A stretch of DNA of 64,000 nt, taken from an uncultured Bacillota bacterium (GTDB lineage: Bacteria > Bacillota > Dethiobacteria > DTU022 > UBA8154). A model generated the notes under the pieces. It did not search any database. It was not told where the DNA came from and saw only the letters and a list, made by a program, of their open reading frames with translations. The stretch lies in the NCBI GenBank assembly GCA_937973635.1, contig CALJJZ010000047.1, positions 1-64,000 on the forward strand. The letters are read 5' to 3'. Shown piece after piece: positions 50,957-59,927 of this stretch (the first letter of the stretch is position 1; each line of letters begins with the position of its first letter). Made by a program: the position numbers and the translations under genes.

Positions 50957-51817
50957 TCAGTAAGGGGAAAGGGAGACGCTTAAACCCTCACGGGCGGCGA
51001 TACAGTCAGGGAGGGTTTTTTGCGCTTCCTCCTCTATAGAGGCCAGCTCCCTGTCGCCGCGCAAGGGATCATGGTGAAAGAGGACAAGTTTCCCTACCCC
51101 AGCAGCCTCAGCGAGCCTGATCCCTTCCTGCCAGGTGGAGTGCCCCCAGCCAGCGCGGGAGCGGCCACCGTCTGTTCCCAGGTACTGGGCATCGGTATAG
51201 TTTGCATCGTAGATCAGCAGGTCTGTCTCCCTGACGAACTCCCGCAGAACCGCGTCTACGCGGCCAGGATAGTGCTCTGTGTCGGTGCAGTAGCAGCAGG
51301 ACTTCCCTGCATATTCGATACGGAAAGAGAGGCAGCCTCCAGGATGGTTGTTGCGGGCTGTTTTAACGGTTAAGCCTGCCGCCAGCTCCAGGGCCTGGCC
51401 GGGTTTAATCTCCCGGAGATCTTTGCGTGCAGGCAGCCCGTCGAAGGGAAGGGGGAAATAAGGGGCGGACATTAACCCGCCCAGGAGAGAAGCGAAGCTC
51501 GCCTGTCCCTTTGCTTCCCCGTACAACAGCAGACGGTTGTCCCTGTTGTAGGCAGGCAAGAAAAAAGGAAAGCCCTGGATATGATCCCAGTGGAAATGGG
51601 AGAAAAAAAGATGCAGCTCCAGGGGCTTTGCGCTCTCCGCCGCCAGCTGCATACCGAGGTTTGCCAGTCCGGTTCCCCCGTCCAGGATAAGCACCGTTTC
51701 TCCTGCCTGGACTTGGACACAAGAGGTATTGCCGCCATAGATGAGCGTATCTTCCCCAGGCACAGCCCGGGTTCCCCGCACTCCCCAAAAGATCACTTTA
51801 AAGTCCAAATCGGGCAA
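50957..51817 (-). CDS. MBL-fold metallo-hydrolase
   Basis: 286 residues. VIFWGVRGTRAVPG, LILDGGTGL, and the zinc motif SHFHWDHIQGFPF belong to a cyclic-phosphodiesterase/RNase Z-like MBL group; later metal ligands lie in YCTDTEHYPG and LFHHDPLR. The substrate is unknown. TTG at 51817 with GGGGG upstream is the likely start. Confidence 0.85.
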   Translation of the reverse strand: MPDLDFKVIFWGVRGTRAVPGEDTLIYGGNTSCVQVQAGETVLILDGGTGLANLGMQLAAESAKPLELHLFFSHFHWDHIQGFPFFLPAYNRDNRLLLYGEAKGQASFASLLGGLMSAPYFPLPFDGLPARKDLREIKPGQALELAAGLTVKTARNNHPGGCLSFRIEYAGKSCCYCTDTEHYPGRVDAVLREFVRETDLLIYDANYTDAQYLGTDGGRSRAGWGHSTWQEGIRLAEAAGVGKLVLFHHDPLRGDRELASIEEEAQKTLPDCIAAREGLSVSLSPY

Positions 51818-51834
51818 ATTATTTCATCCCCCTT

Positions 51835-52770
51835 CTAATGCATTTTGGCCGTACCCGTTTTATCTCCGGAGCGCCTTTCCAGGATGAAGGCGCCAATTAA
51901 GAGCAACAGGCCGCCCAGGGCAAAAACAAGGGGAGCGGTAAAGCTCCTGGCCAGGGTATATCTGATGGCGGCGGCAAAGAGCTCCGTGCTGAAGGGCAAA
52001 AAACTGCGGGGAGGGGTAATGAGGGAAGACAATAATGCCGCCTGCAGCAGCAGCAAGAAGGTAAAAAAAGTGGTGCCGGCAACAAAAAATGCCGTGCCGA
52101 ACCACTTTAAGCCGGGGAAAAGCCCGGCCAGACGGTAGTAAAAAAATAAAAACAACAGAAAGAGGAAAAAGGGAGCGTACAGGGAGGACCAACGGTATTT
52201 TCGCAGCAAAGATGCCGCCGTTTCCAGCTTCCCCGGCACTCCTTCCTTCCCCAGCAGCGCGGGCAGCAGGAGCTGATCGGGCAGGTTTACAGCCCTGAGC
52301 ACCCTTTGCACCGTTGGCCCAATCTCCCCCTCGTCGATCCCCAACGTTTCAAGCCTTGAAGCCGGAAGCCGGGAGAGCAGGGCAAAGAGCTCCCCTTCAT
52401 AGCGTGCCTTGCCTTCCCGTAGGTCCACAACGGCAGAGAGGTTTTTCTGCCGACCCTTTGCCAAGGCCAGAAAATCCTGCGCCGCAATTAAATACTGTTC
52501 CTCAAACCATGTTTCGGGGAAAGCCCGGGCCAGCTCCCTGACCATCATTTCCCGCAGCTCCGCGGGCAGGTCCCGGGGCAGGCGGTTATAGACGCTCTCT
52601 TCAAAGGCCGTATAGAGAAAAGAGGCCATGCCTGTCCTCTGGCCCAAACCTTTGTAGTAAGCCGGGCTGAGGGCCGTCCTCTCCACCGCCAGGGCCGCCA
52701 GGCAAACCCATCCTGTAAGTACCAGAGCAGCGAAAATTAAAACCAGCAAGCATGTCTTCAAGAACTGCAC
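51835..52770 (-). CDS. Multi-pass membrane protein, unknown function (311 aa)
   Basis: An N-terminal helix (LLVLIFAALVLTGWVCLAAL), a long extracytoplasmic helical domain of about 165 residues, then three C-terminal membrane helices near 200-222, 228-252 and 282-305. No family recognised. It follows the GerM-domain gene by 37 nt, so a link with the cell surface or spores is possible. Confidence 0.75.
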   Translation of the reverse strand: MQFLKTCLLVLIFAALVLTGWVCLAALAVERTALSPAYYKGLGQRTGMASFLYTAFEESVYNRLPRDLPAELREMMVRELARAFPETWFEEQYLIAAQDFLALAKGRQKNLSAVVDLREGKARYEGELFALLSRLPASRLETLGIDEGEIGPTVQRVLRAVNLPDQLLLPALLGKEGVPGKLETAASLLRKYRWSSLYAPFFLFLLFLFFYYRLAGLFPGLKWFGTAFFVAGTTFFTFLLLLQAALLSSLITPPRSFLPFSTELFAAAIRYTLARSFTAPLVFALGGLLLLIGAFILERRSGDKTGTAKMH

Positions 52771-52807
52771 AAAAACCTTCCCCCGTCTCCACGGTGTTTA
52801 ACAGCAC

Positions 52808-53683
52808 TTAATAGTCTCTAATAAGATCCGGCCGGCGCGTGAGGGGCTGCGAGGTGTCAATATGGCCCAAAATGGCAGGTTGCGGCACATTCTCCAGGAG
52901 AAAAAACACGCTGTTGATCCCGGACAGCTCCGTCAAGGAATTAACGATGGAATAGAGGGCCATCTGTTCAAAAGCAGAGCCCCCGGTATAGTTTTCACGG
53001 AACTGGGCGCTTAAATTAAGCTGGGCTATCTCCCGGAACATGATCAGGGAACGCAACCTGGTGCCTGCAGGTATGGTAGGCAAAAGATCAGGGCGTCGCG
53101 GCCCGGCTAGCAGCTCGTCGAAAACCAGCTCCGCCAGGCTGGGCTTGCTCAAGGGCACCTCCCGCCTTTCCGCCACCAGATACTGGGCCTGGCTATCGGC
53201 AAAATAGAGCGTAACGGTGGCCAGCGCCGGAGGCGGCTGGGGCTCTGCCGGCGTGGAAGTGATATAGACGGTCTTCAACCGGCCGTCCCAGCTGACCTGA
53301 GCGCCAAAGGTCTCGCTGATGAAGCGCAGCGGCACCATGGTCCTGCCCTCTACAATTTCCGCTGCCGTGTCAAAGGCCACTCTCTGGCCATTAACATGGG
53401 CAAAGGTGTTTCCGATTACCAGGACAATGGTTTTGCCTCTCTGTCCGATGCTTACCGTCCGCGCTGGCCCGTCCCAGTGCACACTGGCCCCCAGCTCGTT
53501 GCTGATAAAGCGGATGGGGACCATTGTCCTTAAGTCTTTGTTGATGAAAGGCCTGCTATCGGAAAAATCTACCAGCTTATTATTGACAATAACCCGTATG
53601 TCCTGGTCTGGCTGGGCAAAAGAGGGCGCTACCAGAATGGCCAGGAAAAACAACAGCACTAGCACAAAAATAGCTTTTTTCAT
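52808..53683 (-). CDS. Copper-amine-oxidase-N-like and GerM-domain exported protein
   Basis: 291 residues. A signal peptide (LVLLFFLAILVAPSFAQ) is followed by two paired repeats of the copper-amine-oxidase N-like domain (LRTMVPIRFISNELGASVHW and RTMVPLRFISETFGAQVSW) and a C-terminal GerMN domain (about 155-275, VTLYFADSQAQYLVAERREV). GerM-type domains occur in spore-formation and germination proteins. The first two domains probably bind cell-wall or surface partners, not copper. Confidence 0.88.
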   Translation of the reverse strand: MKKAIFVLVLLFFLAILVAPSFAQPDQDIRVIVNNKLVDFSDSRPFINKDLRTMVPIRFISNELGASVHWDGPARTVSIGQRGKTIVLVIGNTFAHVNGQRVAFDTAAEIVEGRTMVPLRFISETFGAQVSWDGRLKTVYITSTPAEPQPPPALATVTLYFADSQAQYLVAERREVPLSKPSLAELVFDELLAGPRRPDLLPTIPAGTRLRSLIMFREIAQLNLSAQFRENYTGGSAFEQMALYSIVNSLTELSGINSVFFLLENVPQPAILGHIDTSQPLTRRPDLIRDY

Positions 53684-53791
53684 TTTTACTTATCCCTCCT
53701 GTATTTAATATTTTTTTCTTTTCTCCTGAATTCCTTCAGCCATTCCAGCCAGAAGGAAAATAAATCTGCTTTGTTTATAATATTTTCAATA

Positions 53792-53820
53792 TTGACTGCT
53801 TTCTTAATGTTTAGTAATAT
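53792..53820 (+). promoter_or_regulatory. SigA promoter of dodecin
   Basis: TTGACT, 17 nt, TAATAT, about 45 nt before the dodecin start. Confidence 0.7.
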
Positions 53821-53864
53821 AAAAAGGAAGGATTTTATTTATGTTTAAAGAAAGGAGGTCCTTA

Positions 53865-54071
53865 ATGATGGAAAGCGTCTATAAGATTATTGAAATCGTG
53901 GGAACCAGCGAGAAATCCTGGGAGGACGCAGCCCGGGTGGCTGTGGAGACAGCATCTCAGAGCCTCCGGGATCTGCGTGTAGCCGAAGTCAAAGAGATGG
54001 ACATAAAGGTCGAAGGAGGCAGCCTGATCTACCGGGTCAAACTTAACGTCTCCTTCAAATATGAAACATAA
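53865..54071 (+). CDS. Dodecin, flavin-binding protein
   Basis: 68 residues with the beta-alpha-beta-beta dodecin pattern: VYKIIEIVGTSEKSWEDAAR, VETASQSLRDLRVAEV and SLIYRVKLNVSFKYE. Dodecins form hollow dodecamers that store or buffer flavins. ATG at 53865, immediately followed by a second ATG, has AAAGGAGGT upstream. Confidence 0.93.
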   Translation: MMESVYKIIEIVGTSEKSWEDAARVAVETASQSLRDLRVAEVKEMDIKVEGGSLIYRVKLNVSFKYET

Positions 54072-54091
54072 ACATAAAAAAACCCGAGGCT

Positions 54092-54129
54092 AAAAACAGG
54101 GGGATAAGCGATTCCCCCCTGTTTTTTTT
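54092..54129. terminator. Bidirectional terminator between dodecin and rmuC
   Basis: AAAAACAGGGGG pairs with CCCCCTGTTTTT; Ts follow on the plus strand and the A-run gives Ts leftward. Both genes converge on it. Confidence 0.9.
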
Positions 54130-55540
54130 AGAAAGGGGTGGGCGGCCCGGCTGCGGGGGGCAGCTCTTCCACCCTCCGCAGCTTCCTTTCAATACTGCGC
54201 GTCTTTTGCGTGGCCGTTTCAATATTACTGCTCGCTTCCCGCAGTTTTTTCTGTGTTTTCTCCAGGATAGCGCCGAACTTGCCAAACTCGCTTTTCACGC
54301 TGCCAAGCAAAGACCAGACTTCACCGGAGCGCTTTTCGATGGCCAGGGTGCGGAAACCCAGCTGCAGGCTGTTTAAAAAAGCCGCCAGGGTGGTAGGGCC
54401 GGTAACAGCCACACGGTAGTCCCGCATTAACGTTTCAAAAAGCCCTGTCCGGCGCAGCACCTCGGCGTAAAGGCCTTCCACAGGCAAAAACATGATGCCG
54501 AAATCGGTGGTATGGGGCGGCTCCAGGTACTTTTCCTTAATGGTTTTGGCACATAGCTTCACCCTGGCCTCCAGCTGTTTTGCCGCCTCCTCCACCAGGG
54601 CTGGATCTGCAGCGTCATAGGCATCAAGGAGCTTCTGGTAGTCTTCCAGGGGAAATTTGGCATCGAGGGGTAGCAGCACGGGGTGATCTGCCTGGCCAGG
54701 CATCTTGACAGCAAACTCTACCCGCTCGCCGCTGTCTTTGCATGTGGCCACATTGACCAGGTACTGTTCCCTGGTCAAGATCTGCTCCAGGATATTGCCC
54801 AGCTGCACCTCGCCCAGGGTCCCCCTGGTCTTGACGTTGAGCAGGGCCTTTTTGAGATCGCCCACGCCAGCAGCCAGGCTCTGCATCTCCCCCAGCCCTT
54901 GATGCACCAGCTCTAAACGCTCGCTCACCAGCTGGAAGGAGTCGCCGAGCCTTTTTTCCAGGGTTTCATGGAGCTTCTCGTCCACTGTAGCCCTGATGGA
55001 TTCCAGTTTCTGGCTGTTTTCTTGCTGCAGGGCGTGCAGCTTTTGCTCCACCGTATCGCGCAGCTTCTCTAGCTTGGTTTCGGTGCCCTGCACCAGCCGG
55101 TTCATCTCTGCCGTCACGGCGTCAAATTTCTGCCGCTGCAGCTCGTTGAATTCTCCCACGCTGGCCCGGAAGTTTTCCTCAAAGGATTTAAGGGAACGGC
55201 TCAGCTCCTCCCTGTTTTGCCCAGCATCGTCCCTTATCTGCCGTTGCAGCAGAGTCAGCTTCCCTTCCACCGTGTCCCTGAAGCTCCCCATGGAAAGGCT
55301 GAGCTCTTCCCGCGCCTGCTTGAAAGCGGTGCCAATCTCGCTGCGGTGGCTCGCCAGCTCTTCCCGCACGGCACGCTCGGTGCTCTGCCAGACCAACACT
55401 AGCTGGTCGAGCTTTGCACCCATTTCCGGCATTTTATCCCTGCCTTTGAGCAGCATGATTAAAATTAAAATCAGGATCACCGCTAAAAAACCAGCCGTTA
55501 CTACCTGCCAGAAAAGCACAGGAAACAGACCCCCCGCCAT
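54128..55540 (-). CDS. rmuC: DNA recombination protein RmuC
   Basis: 470 residues. An N-terminal membrane helix (VVTAGFLAVILILILIMLL), a long coiled coil of about 180 residues, then the conserved nuclease-like RmuC domain (GTLGEVQLGNILEQIL, DAKFPLEDYQKLLDAYD, IMFLPVEGLYAEVLR, VAVTGPTTLAAFLNSL). RmuC limits inversions between repeats and may be a nuclease. The terminal residues overlap the shared terminator. Confidence 0.94.
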   Translation of the reverse strand: MAGGLFPVLFWQVVTAGFLAVILILILIMLLKGRDKMPEMGAKLDQLVLVWQSTERAVREELASHRSEIGTAFKQAREELSLSMGSFRDTVEGKLTLLQRQIRDDAGQNREELSRSLKSFEENFRASVGEFNELQRQKFDAVTAEMNRLVQGTETKLEKLRDTVEQKLHALQQENSQKLESIRATVDEKLHETLEKRLGDSFQLVSERLELVHQGLGEMQSLAAGVGDLKKALLNVKTRGTLGEVQLGNILEQILTREQYLVNVATCKDSGERVEFAVKMPGQADHPVLLPLDAKFPLEDYQKLLDAYDAADPALVEEAAKQLEARVKLCAKTIKEKYLEPPHTTDFGIMFLPVEGLYAEVLRRTGLFETLMRDYRVAVTGPTTLAAFLNSLQLGFRTLAIEKRSGEVWSLLGSVKSEFGKFGAILEKTQKKLREASSNIETATQKTRSIERKLRRVEELPPAAGPPTPF

Positions 55541-55912
55541 TTTATGGTAAACAATTCCATTATACCTGCTCTGCCCCTAAGAAGCAAGGGGCTGCTGCTG
55601 CCAGTTCGGAGTGAAGGGTTTTATCTCCTTAAAGGGTCAGCCGTATAATCTTTCCGTATTAAAATTATGACGATAATAAGGGGGAAGAAATCATCCTCCT
55701 GGCTTACAGCACCAGGCCGGGTAAGACCAGCTGAAAATTTTCCAGCAAAACCCTCGTCAGGACCCGCACAGGGAGCCGTGCCGGCGGGTTTTAGTTTTTT
55801 TTTACAAACCCGCCTTTTTCTTTGAGGAAAAATCCGGGGCAAAGCAGGAATTAAGCCTCCCTGGCCAGAATATTTTATGATGAAAGACATCATTATTAGA
55901 GGAGGTATTTTT
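55541..55912 (+). promoter_or_regulatory. AOR leader, possible Moco/Tuco riboswitch
   Basis: 372 bp upstream of the aldehyde oxidoreductase with no plus-strand gene. A TATAAT at 55644-55649 could start a leader. A hairpin CCTGG/CCAGG and a stem GCTG/CAGC follow near 55697-55755, then an intrinsic terminator (55762-55804), then 108 nt to the start. Aptamer-like structure plus a terminator before a Mo/W enzyme gene suggests a Moco or Tuco riboswitch, but I could not match the full consensus. Confidence 0.45.
55762..55804 (+). terminator. Attenuator-like terminator before the AOR gene
   Basis: ACCCGC (55762-55767) pairs with GCGGGT (55784-55789), with CAC/GTG inside, followed by TTTAGTTTTTTTTT. 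No plus-strand gene lies upstream, so it can only terminate a leader transcript of the AOR gene. Confidence 0.8.
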
Positions 55913-57658
55913 ATGGCAAAGGTAATTAGGGTTAATATGGCGGAAAAGACCGTTACCGTTGGACCTGTACCAGAGCAATATGCCGCCTTCGGAGGGCGTG
56001 CTCTCACCTCCCGCGTTGTCTATGAAGAAGTGCCGGCAAACTGCCATCCCCTCGGGCCCTTCAACAAGATCGTCATCGCCCCGGGAGTACTGGCCGGCAC
56101 CGCTGCCCCCAGTTCGGGGCGTATCTCCGTAGGCGGCAAATCGCCGCTGACCGGGGGGATTAAGGAATCAAATGCGGGCACGCCGGTGGCTCAAAAGCTC
56201 GGCCGTCTCCAGATTAAAATGATCGTTATTGAGGGACAGGCCCCCGAAGGGTCTTACTTACTTAAAGTGGACAAAGACGGTGCGGAGCTTTTACCTGCAG
56301 ATGACCTCAAAGGGAAATCAACCAGGGAAATCAATAAAGCTCTCTTTGCAAAGTACGGGAAAAAAGTAGGAATCATGACCACCGGCGTGGCAGGAGATTA
56401 CAAAATGAGCATGGCTGGCATCTGCTTCAACGATACGGAAGGGCGGGCCAGCCGCTACTCCGGGCGGGGCGGTCTCGGCGCCGTGCTGGGGAGCAAAGGG
56501 TTAAAAGCCATGGTAGTGGACGATGAAGGGGCACCGGGCGTAGCGATTAAAGACCTGGAGCTCTTCAAACGGGGACAGAAAAAAGTGGTGGAGGCCATCC
56601 GTAGCCACGATGTGACTAAGCCGGGCGGGGCCCTAAACACCTTCGGCACCGCCGTCCTGGTAAATATCCTCAACGAAGCGGGGGGCTACCCTACGCGTAA
56701 CTTTAGCAGCGGGCAATTTGAAGGAGCGAGCAAGACCGGCGGCGAGGCCATCCTGGAGGCCGTCAAGACACGAAACGGCGGTATGACCGGGCATGGCTGC
56801 CATCCCGGCTGCATTATCCGCTGCTCCAACGTTTATCCTAACCCTGATGGCAGCGAGCTTACCTCTTGCGTCGAGTACGAATCCACCTGGGCCCTCGGCG
56901 CCAACTGCGGTATTGACAACCTGGACACCATCGCTAAACTGGTGGACCAGTGCAACGAAATCGGGCTGGACACCATCGAAGCGGGCGTGACCATCGGTGT
57001 AGCCATGGAAGCCGGCATCATCCCCTTTGGCGACGGCGCGGGGGCAATCCGCCTCTTGGAAGAAATCCGGCAGGGCACGCCCCTGGGACGGATCCTGGGC
57101 AACGGGGCCTGGTTTACAGGCAAGGCTTACGGGCTGACCCGCGTGCCCGTGGTCAAGCGCCAGGGTATGCCCGCCTATGAGCCCCGGGCCGTCAAAGGCA
57201 TCGGCGTCACCTATATTACCAGCCCCATGGGGGCAGACCATACGGCAGGTTATACCATCGCGCCGGAGATCCTCGCTGTAGGCGGCAAAGCCGACCCCCT
57301 TTCTCCTGCAGGCAAAGTAGACCTTTCCCGGTCTTTCCAGGCAGCCACCGCCTTTATCGACGCCACCGGTTATTGCCTCTTTATCGCCTTCCCCGTCCTG
57401 GATATTCCCGCGGGCATGGAAGGCATGGTAGAGACAATGAACGGCGTGCTGGGAACAAACTGGACCACAGACGATGTAGGTAAGCTCGGTCTGGAGACGC
57501 TCAAACTGGAGTGGCAGTTCAATAAAAAGGCTGGCTTTACCCGGGAAGACGACCGGCCACCCGAATATATGCGCTACGAAAAGCTGCCGCCCCACAACCA
57601 GGTCTTTGACATCCCCGATGAGGAGCTGGATAAGATCTGGGCCGGGTTTGAGGCTTAG
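55913..57658 (+). CDS. Tungsten-type aldehyde:ferredoxin oxidoreductase
   Basis: 581 residues, the AOR family length. FGGRALTSRVVYEEVP, GPFNKIVIAPGVLAGTAAPS, GRISVGGKSP and SRYSGRGGLGAVLGSKGLKA are pterin- and tungsten-binding segments. Cluster ligands appear as GCHPGCIIRC (C296, C300, C304, so CX3CX3C) with a distal cysteine in ATGYCLFIAF (C488). AOR oxidises aldehydes to acids with ferredoxin, or reduces acids. The ATG at 55913 follows GAGGAGGT; earlier ATGs lack this. The structured leader suggests cofactor-responsive control. Confidence 0.92.
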   Translation: MAKVIRVNMAEKTVTVGPVPEQYAAFGGRALTSRVVYEEVPANCHPLGPFNKIVIAPGVLAGTAAPSSGRISVGGKSPLTGGIKESNAGTPVAQKLGRLQIKMIVIEGQAPEGSYLLKVDKDGAELLPADDLKGKSTREINKALFAKYGKKVGIMTTGVAGDYKMSMAGICFNDTEGRASRYSGRGGLGAVLGSKGLKAMVVDDEGAPGVAIKDLELFKRGQKKVVEAIRSHDVTKPGGALNTFGTAVLVNILNEAGGYPTRNFSSGQFEGASKTGGEAILEAVKTRNGGMTGHGCHPGCIIRCSNVYPNPDGSELTSCVEYESTWALGANCGIDNLDTIAKLVDQCNEIGLDTIEAGVTIGVAMEAGIIPFGDGAGAIRLLEEIRQGTPLGRILGNGAWFTGKAYGLTRVPVVKRQGMPAYEPRAVKGIGVTYITSPMGADHTAGYTIAPEILAVGGKADPLSPAGKVDLSRSFQAATAFIDATGYCLFIAFPVLDIPAGMEGMVETMNGVLGTNWTTDDVGKLGLETLKLEWQFNKKAGFTREDDRPPEYMRYEKLPPHNQVFDIPDEELDKIWAGFEA

Positions 57659-57738
57659 TTCCCCCGCCGCAGGGACGCGCACCTAGACCTGCGCCATAGA
57701 CCAGGGGGCGCCTGTTATGGCCGCCCCCTGGATCTTCT

Positions 57739-59169
57739 TTATTTTAGCTTTGTCATCTTTTTCCCCAAGGCACCGCGGAGCAGTCGCTCATAGTCTTCCG
57801 GCGTATCAATATCCTGCATAATACCCGGTATGCCTGTCTCTACCTGGCTTATCTCTGCTTCTGGCACGCAGGAAAGCAACTCCCGCCCGCCCGTATCCCC
57901 TTTAAGTTCCATCAGCCTGGGCCAGAGGCGCCGGTCAAAGAGGACAGGGTTACCCCGTTTACCCCGGTAGAGGGGCAGCGTAACCAAATCCCAGTGCCGC
58001 TGGTAGCTGTCGGTGAGGAGATCAAAAACCGCAGCCGGAACAAAGGGCTGATCGCCGAGGGCAAAGAGCACCGCCTGACTAGCCGGGTCAACTGCGGCCA
58101 GGCCTGCCTGCAGCGAAGAGGCCATCCCCTCCCGGTGACGGGGATTGACAACGATACGCACATTTTTGCCCCGGAAAAGCTCCGCCACTTTTTTTCTGTT
58201 CCGGGGACGGGTTACCAGGATTACCTCACGGACTGCCTCTGCCTGCAAAGCATGGTCAACGGCATGTTCTAGGACCGTTTTGGGGCCTAGGGGCAGCAAA
58301 AGTTTGTCCCTCCCCATCCGCTCACTCTTTCCCGCTGCCAGGACAACGCAGGCCACAGACGGCTCCCCGCCGGGGGGTAAAATAAACTTAACCGCCGCCG
58401 TTTCCTTTGCGCCGGTAAAAATTAAGGGGGCGACGCTTTTTAGGTCGGCGCTTTCCCGCAGAGCGAGGGCCGCGGCGCGGAAAAAAGCCCCGTCTCCCTG
58501 CAGGCGGTCCAGCTTATTCAGCACAGGGACGATACGGGCAGCGGGGGCAAGGCTGCCGCCCCGGGCAAGCATAAATTCCAGGTACTGCTTCAATATGGCC
58601 ACGTCCAGGAACTCTTTATCTTTCCCCCCGCTTTGCCGCGCAAAAAGCTCCGGACGATGTACCGTCTCCGCATCCAGCCGCGCCCCTAAGCCGTCCAGCC
58701 CGATCACGGCTATGACCAGGCCCGCAGCCGCCGGGATCACCGGCTCATAAGGGGCAAAGCCCTTGAGCGGCCGGCCCCTGGCTCCGTCTGCTTCTACCAG
58801 GTAGTGGGAATAGCCTCCCTGTCTGTAAAGTTTTTCCAGCAGGTCCGGCTCCACCCCCAGCAGCTTTCCCTCCGGCAGCAGAGCACTGCCCAGGGCCACG
58901 GCAGGATGGTGCGGCAGCAGCCCTTTGAGTTGCCTGGTTATCTCCCGGGGCGCAGCGCTTACAATCAGGGGCAACCCCCGGGGCGGATAAATTTTCGTGG
59001 TTGTGGTCAGGACTACCCTGCCTCCCGCCGCCGTAATCTCCCGGGCTAAAAGGCCCAGCAGGGTGGTCTTTCCCCCGCCGCCATAGGCGGCGACCATCTC
59101 CCTTTTTCCTATACCCAGTGCCCCTGCCAGGGTCACAGGGTGCCATTTACGGACCATCTTTCGCACCAC
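57739..59169 (-). CDS. YqeC-MocA fusion (Mo-cofactor maturation)
   Basis: 476 residues, two domains. Residues about 1-255 are YqeC-like (AAYGGGGKTTLLGLLA P-loop, VVLTTTTKIYPP, YLVEADGARGRPLKG), a protein linked to selenium-dependent molybdenum hydroxylases. Residues about 268-470 are MocA-like (VLAAGKSERMGRDKLLLPL, FALGDQPFVPA), a CTP:molybdopterin cytidylyltransferase. The fusion probably matures a molybdenum hydroxylase cofactor. It is convergent with the AOR gene. GTG at 59169 follows GGAG; ATG at 59157 is the alternative. Confidence 0.9.
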   Translation of the reverse strand: MVRKMVRKWHPVTLAGALGIGKREMVAAYGGGGKTTLLGLLAREITAAGGRVVLTTTTKIYPPRGLPLIVSAAPREITRQLKGLLPHHPAVALGSALLPEGKLLGVEPDLLEKLYRQGGYSHYLVEADGARGRPLKGFAPYEPVIPAAAGLVIAVIGLDGLGARLDAETVHRPELFARQSGGKDKEFLDVAILKQYLEFMLARGGSLAPAARIVPVLNKLDRLQGDGAFFRAAALALRESADLKSVAPLIFTGAKETAAVKFILPPGGEPSVACVVLAAGKSERMGRDKLLLPLGPKTVLEHAVDHALQAEAVREVILVTRPRNRKKVAELFRGKNVRIVVNPRHREGMASSLQAGLAAVDPASQAVLFALGDQPFVPAAVFDLLTDSYQRHWDLVTLPLYRGKRGNPVLFDRRLWPRLMELKGDTGGRELLSCVPEAEISQVETGIPGIMQDIDTPEDYERLLRGALGKKMTKLK

Positions 59170-59186
59170 GCCTTTGGCTCCAGCTT

Positions 59187-59885
59187 TTAAAAGCCCCGCA
59201 GTTCAAAGATCTGCACATACTTACGGCAACGGAAAGCCAGGTCTTCCATCTCCTCCAGCTGCGGGGTCCAGACAGATTTAAGGGCGGGATCGATGAGGGT
59301 GTCAGACGGTTGAAACTTCTGTAAAACATAGTGGGAACAACCGGCAAGCTCCGCAGCAATGGCCAGGATATCCGCCGCCTGCAGCAGGCCGGGGACAAAA
59401 GTAGTGCGAAATTCGTGTTCCACGCTGCTGTGGCGTAAAAGGGTTACCGTGGAGAGCACCTCTGTATAGTCTACGGGCACACCGCAGAGCTCGGCATATT
59501 TGTTGCGGGGGGCCTTAATATCCACCGCCACATAGTCCAGGAGCTCCGCTGTAAGGAGGAGCTCCAGCATCCGGGGCTGTGTCCCGTTTGTATCGAGCTT
59601 TACCTTCAGGCCCGTCTCCCTCACCCTGACGATAAAGGCGGGCAGGTCTTGCTGCAGGGTCGGTTCCCCGCCGCTGATACAGACGGCATCGAGCTGCCTG
59701 GCCCTGCGTTTTAAAAAATCCAGGATCTCCGTCTCTCCATAAGCAGGAAGGGTTTCCCCCGCCAGCACTAGATCCCGGTTAAAACAAAAAGGACAGCGCA
59801 GATTACAACCGGCGGTAAAAAGGGTGGCACAGATCTCACCGGGGTAATCGACCAAGCTGGTTTTGACCAGGCCGCGAATATCCAG
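59187..59885 (-). CDS. NrdG-type radical SAM activating protein, CTG start
   Basis: 232 residues. It opens LDIRGLVKTSLVDYPGE, the normal family start, then FTAGCNLRCPFC (CX3CX2C cluster) and CISGGEPTLQQ. It would generate a glycyl radical or act as a related activase. The family-like N-terminus has no ATG, GTG or TTG in frame: the best start is a CTG at 59885, 10 nt after GAGGAG, and an in-frame TGA lies just before. A decoy ATG right after GAGGAG is in another frame. The fallback start is TTG at 59855. Confidence 0.85.
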   Translation of the reverse strand: MDIRGLVKTSLVDYPGEICATLFTAGCNLRCPFCFNRDLVLAGETLPAYGETEILDFLKRRARQLDAVCISGGEPTLQQDLPAFIVRVRETGLKVKLDTNGTQPRMLELLLTAELLDYVAVDIKAPRNKYAELCGVPVDYTEVLSTVTLLRHSSVEHEFRTTFVPGLLQAADILAIAAELAGCSHYVLQKFQPSDTLIDPALKSVWTPQLEEMEDLAFRCRKYVQIFELRGF

Positions 59886-59927
59886 GGCAGTTCATCTCCT
59901 CGCTGGAAAACTTTGCTCCACAGGGGT

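Noticed and set aside
59187-59927. Frameshifted pseudogene call for the activase
   Set aside because: The whole family-like sequence is intact from the CTG onward; only the start codon is in doubt.
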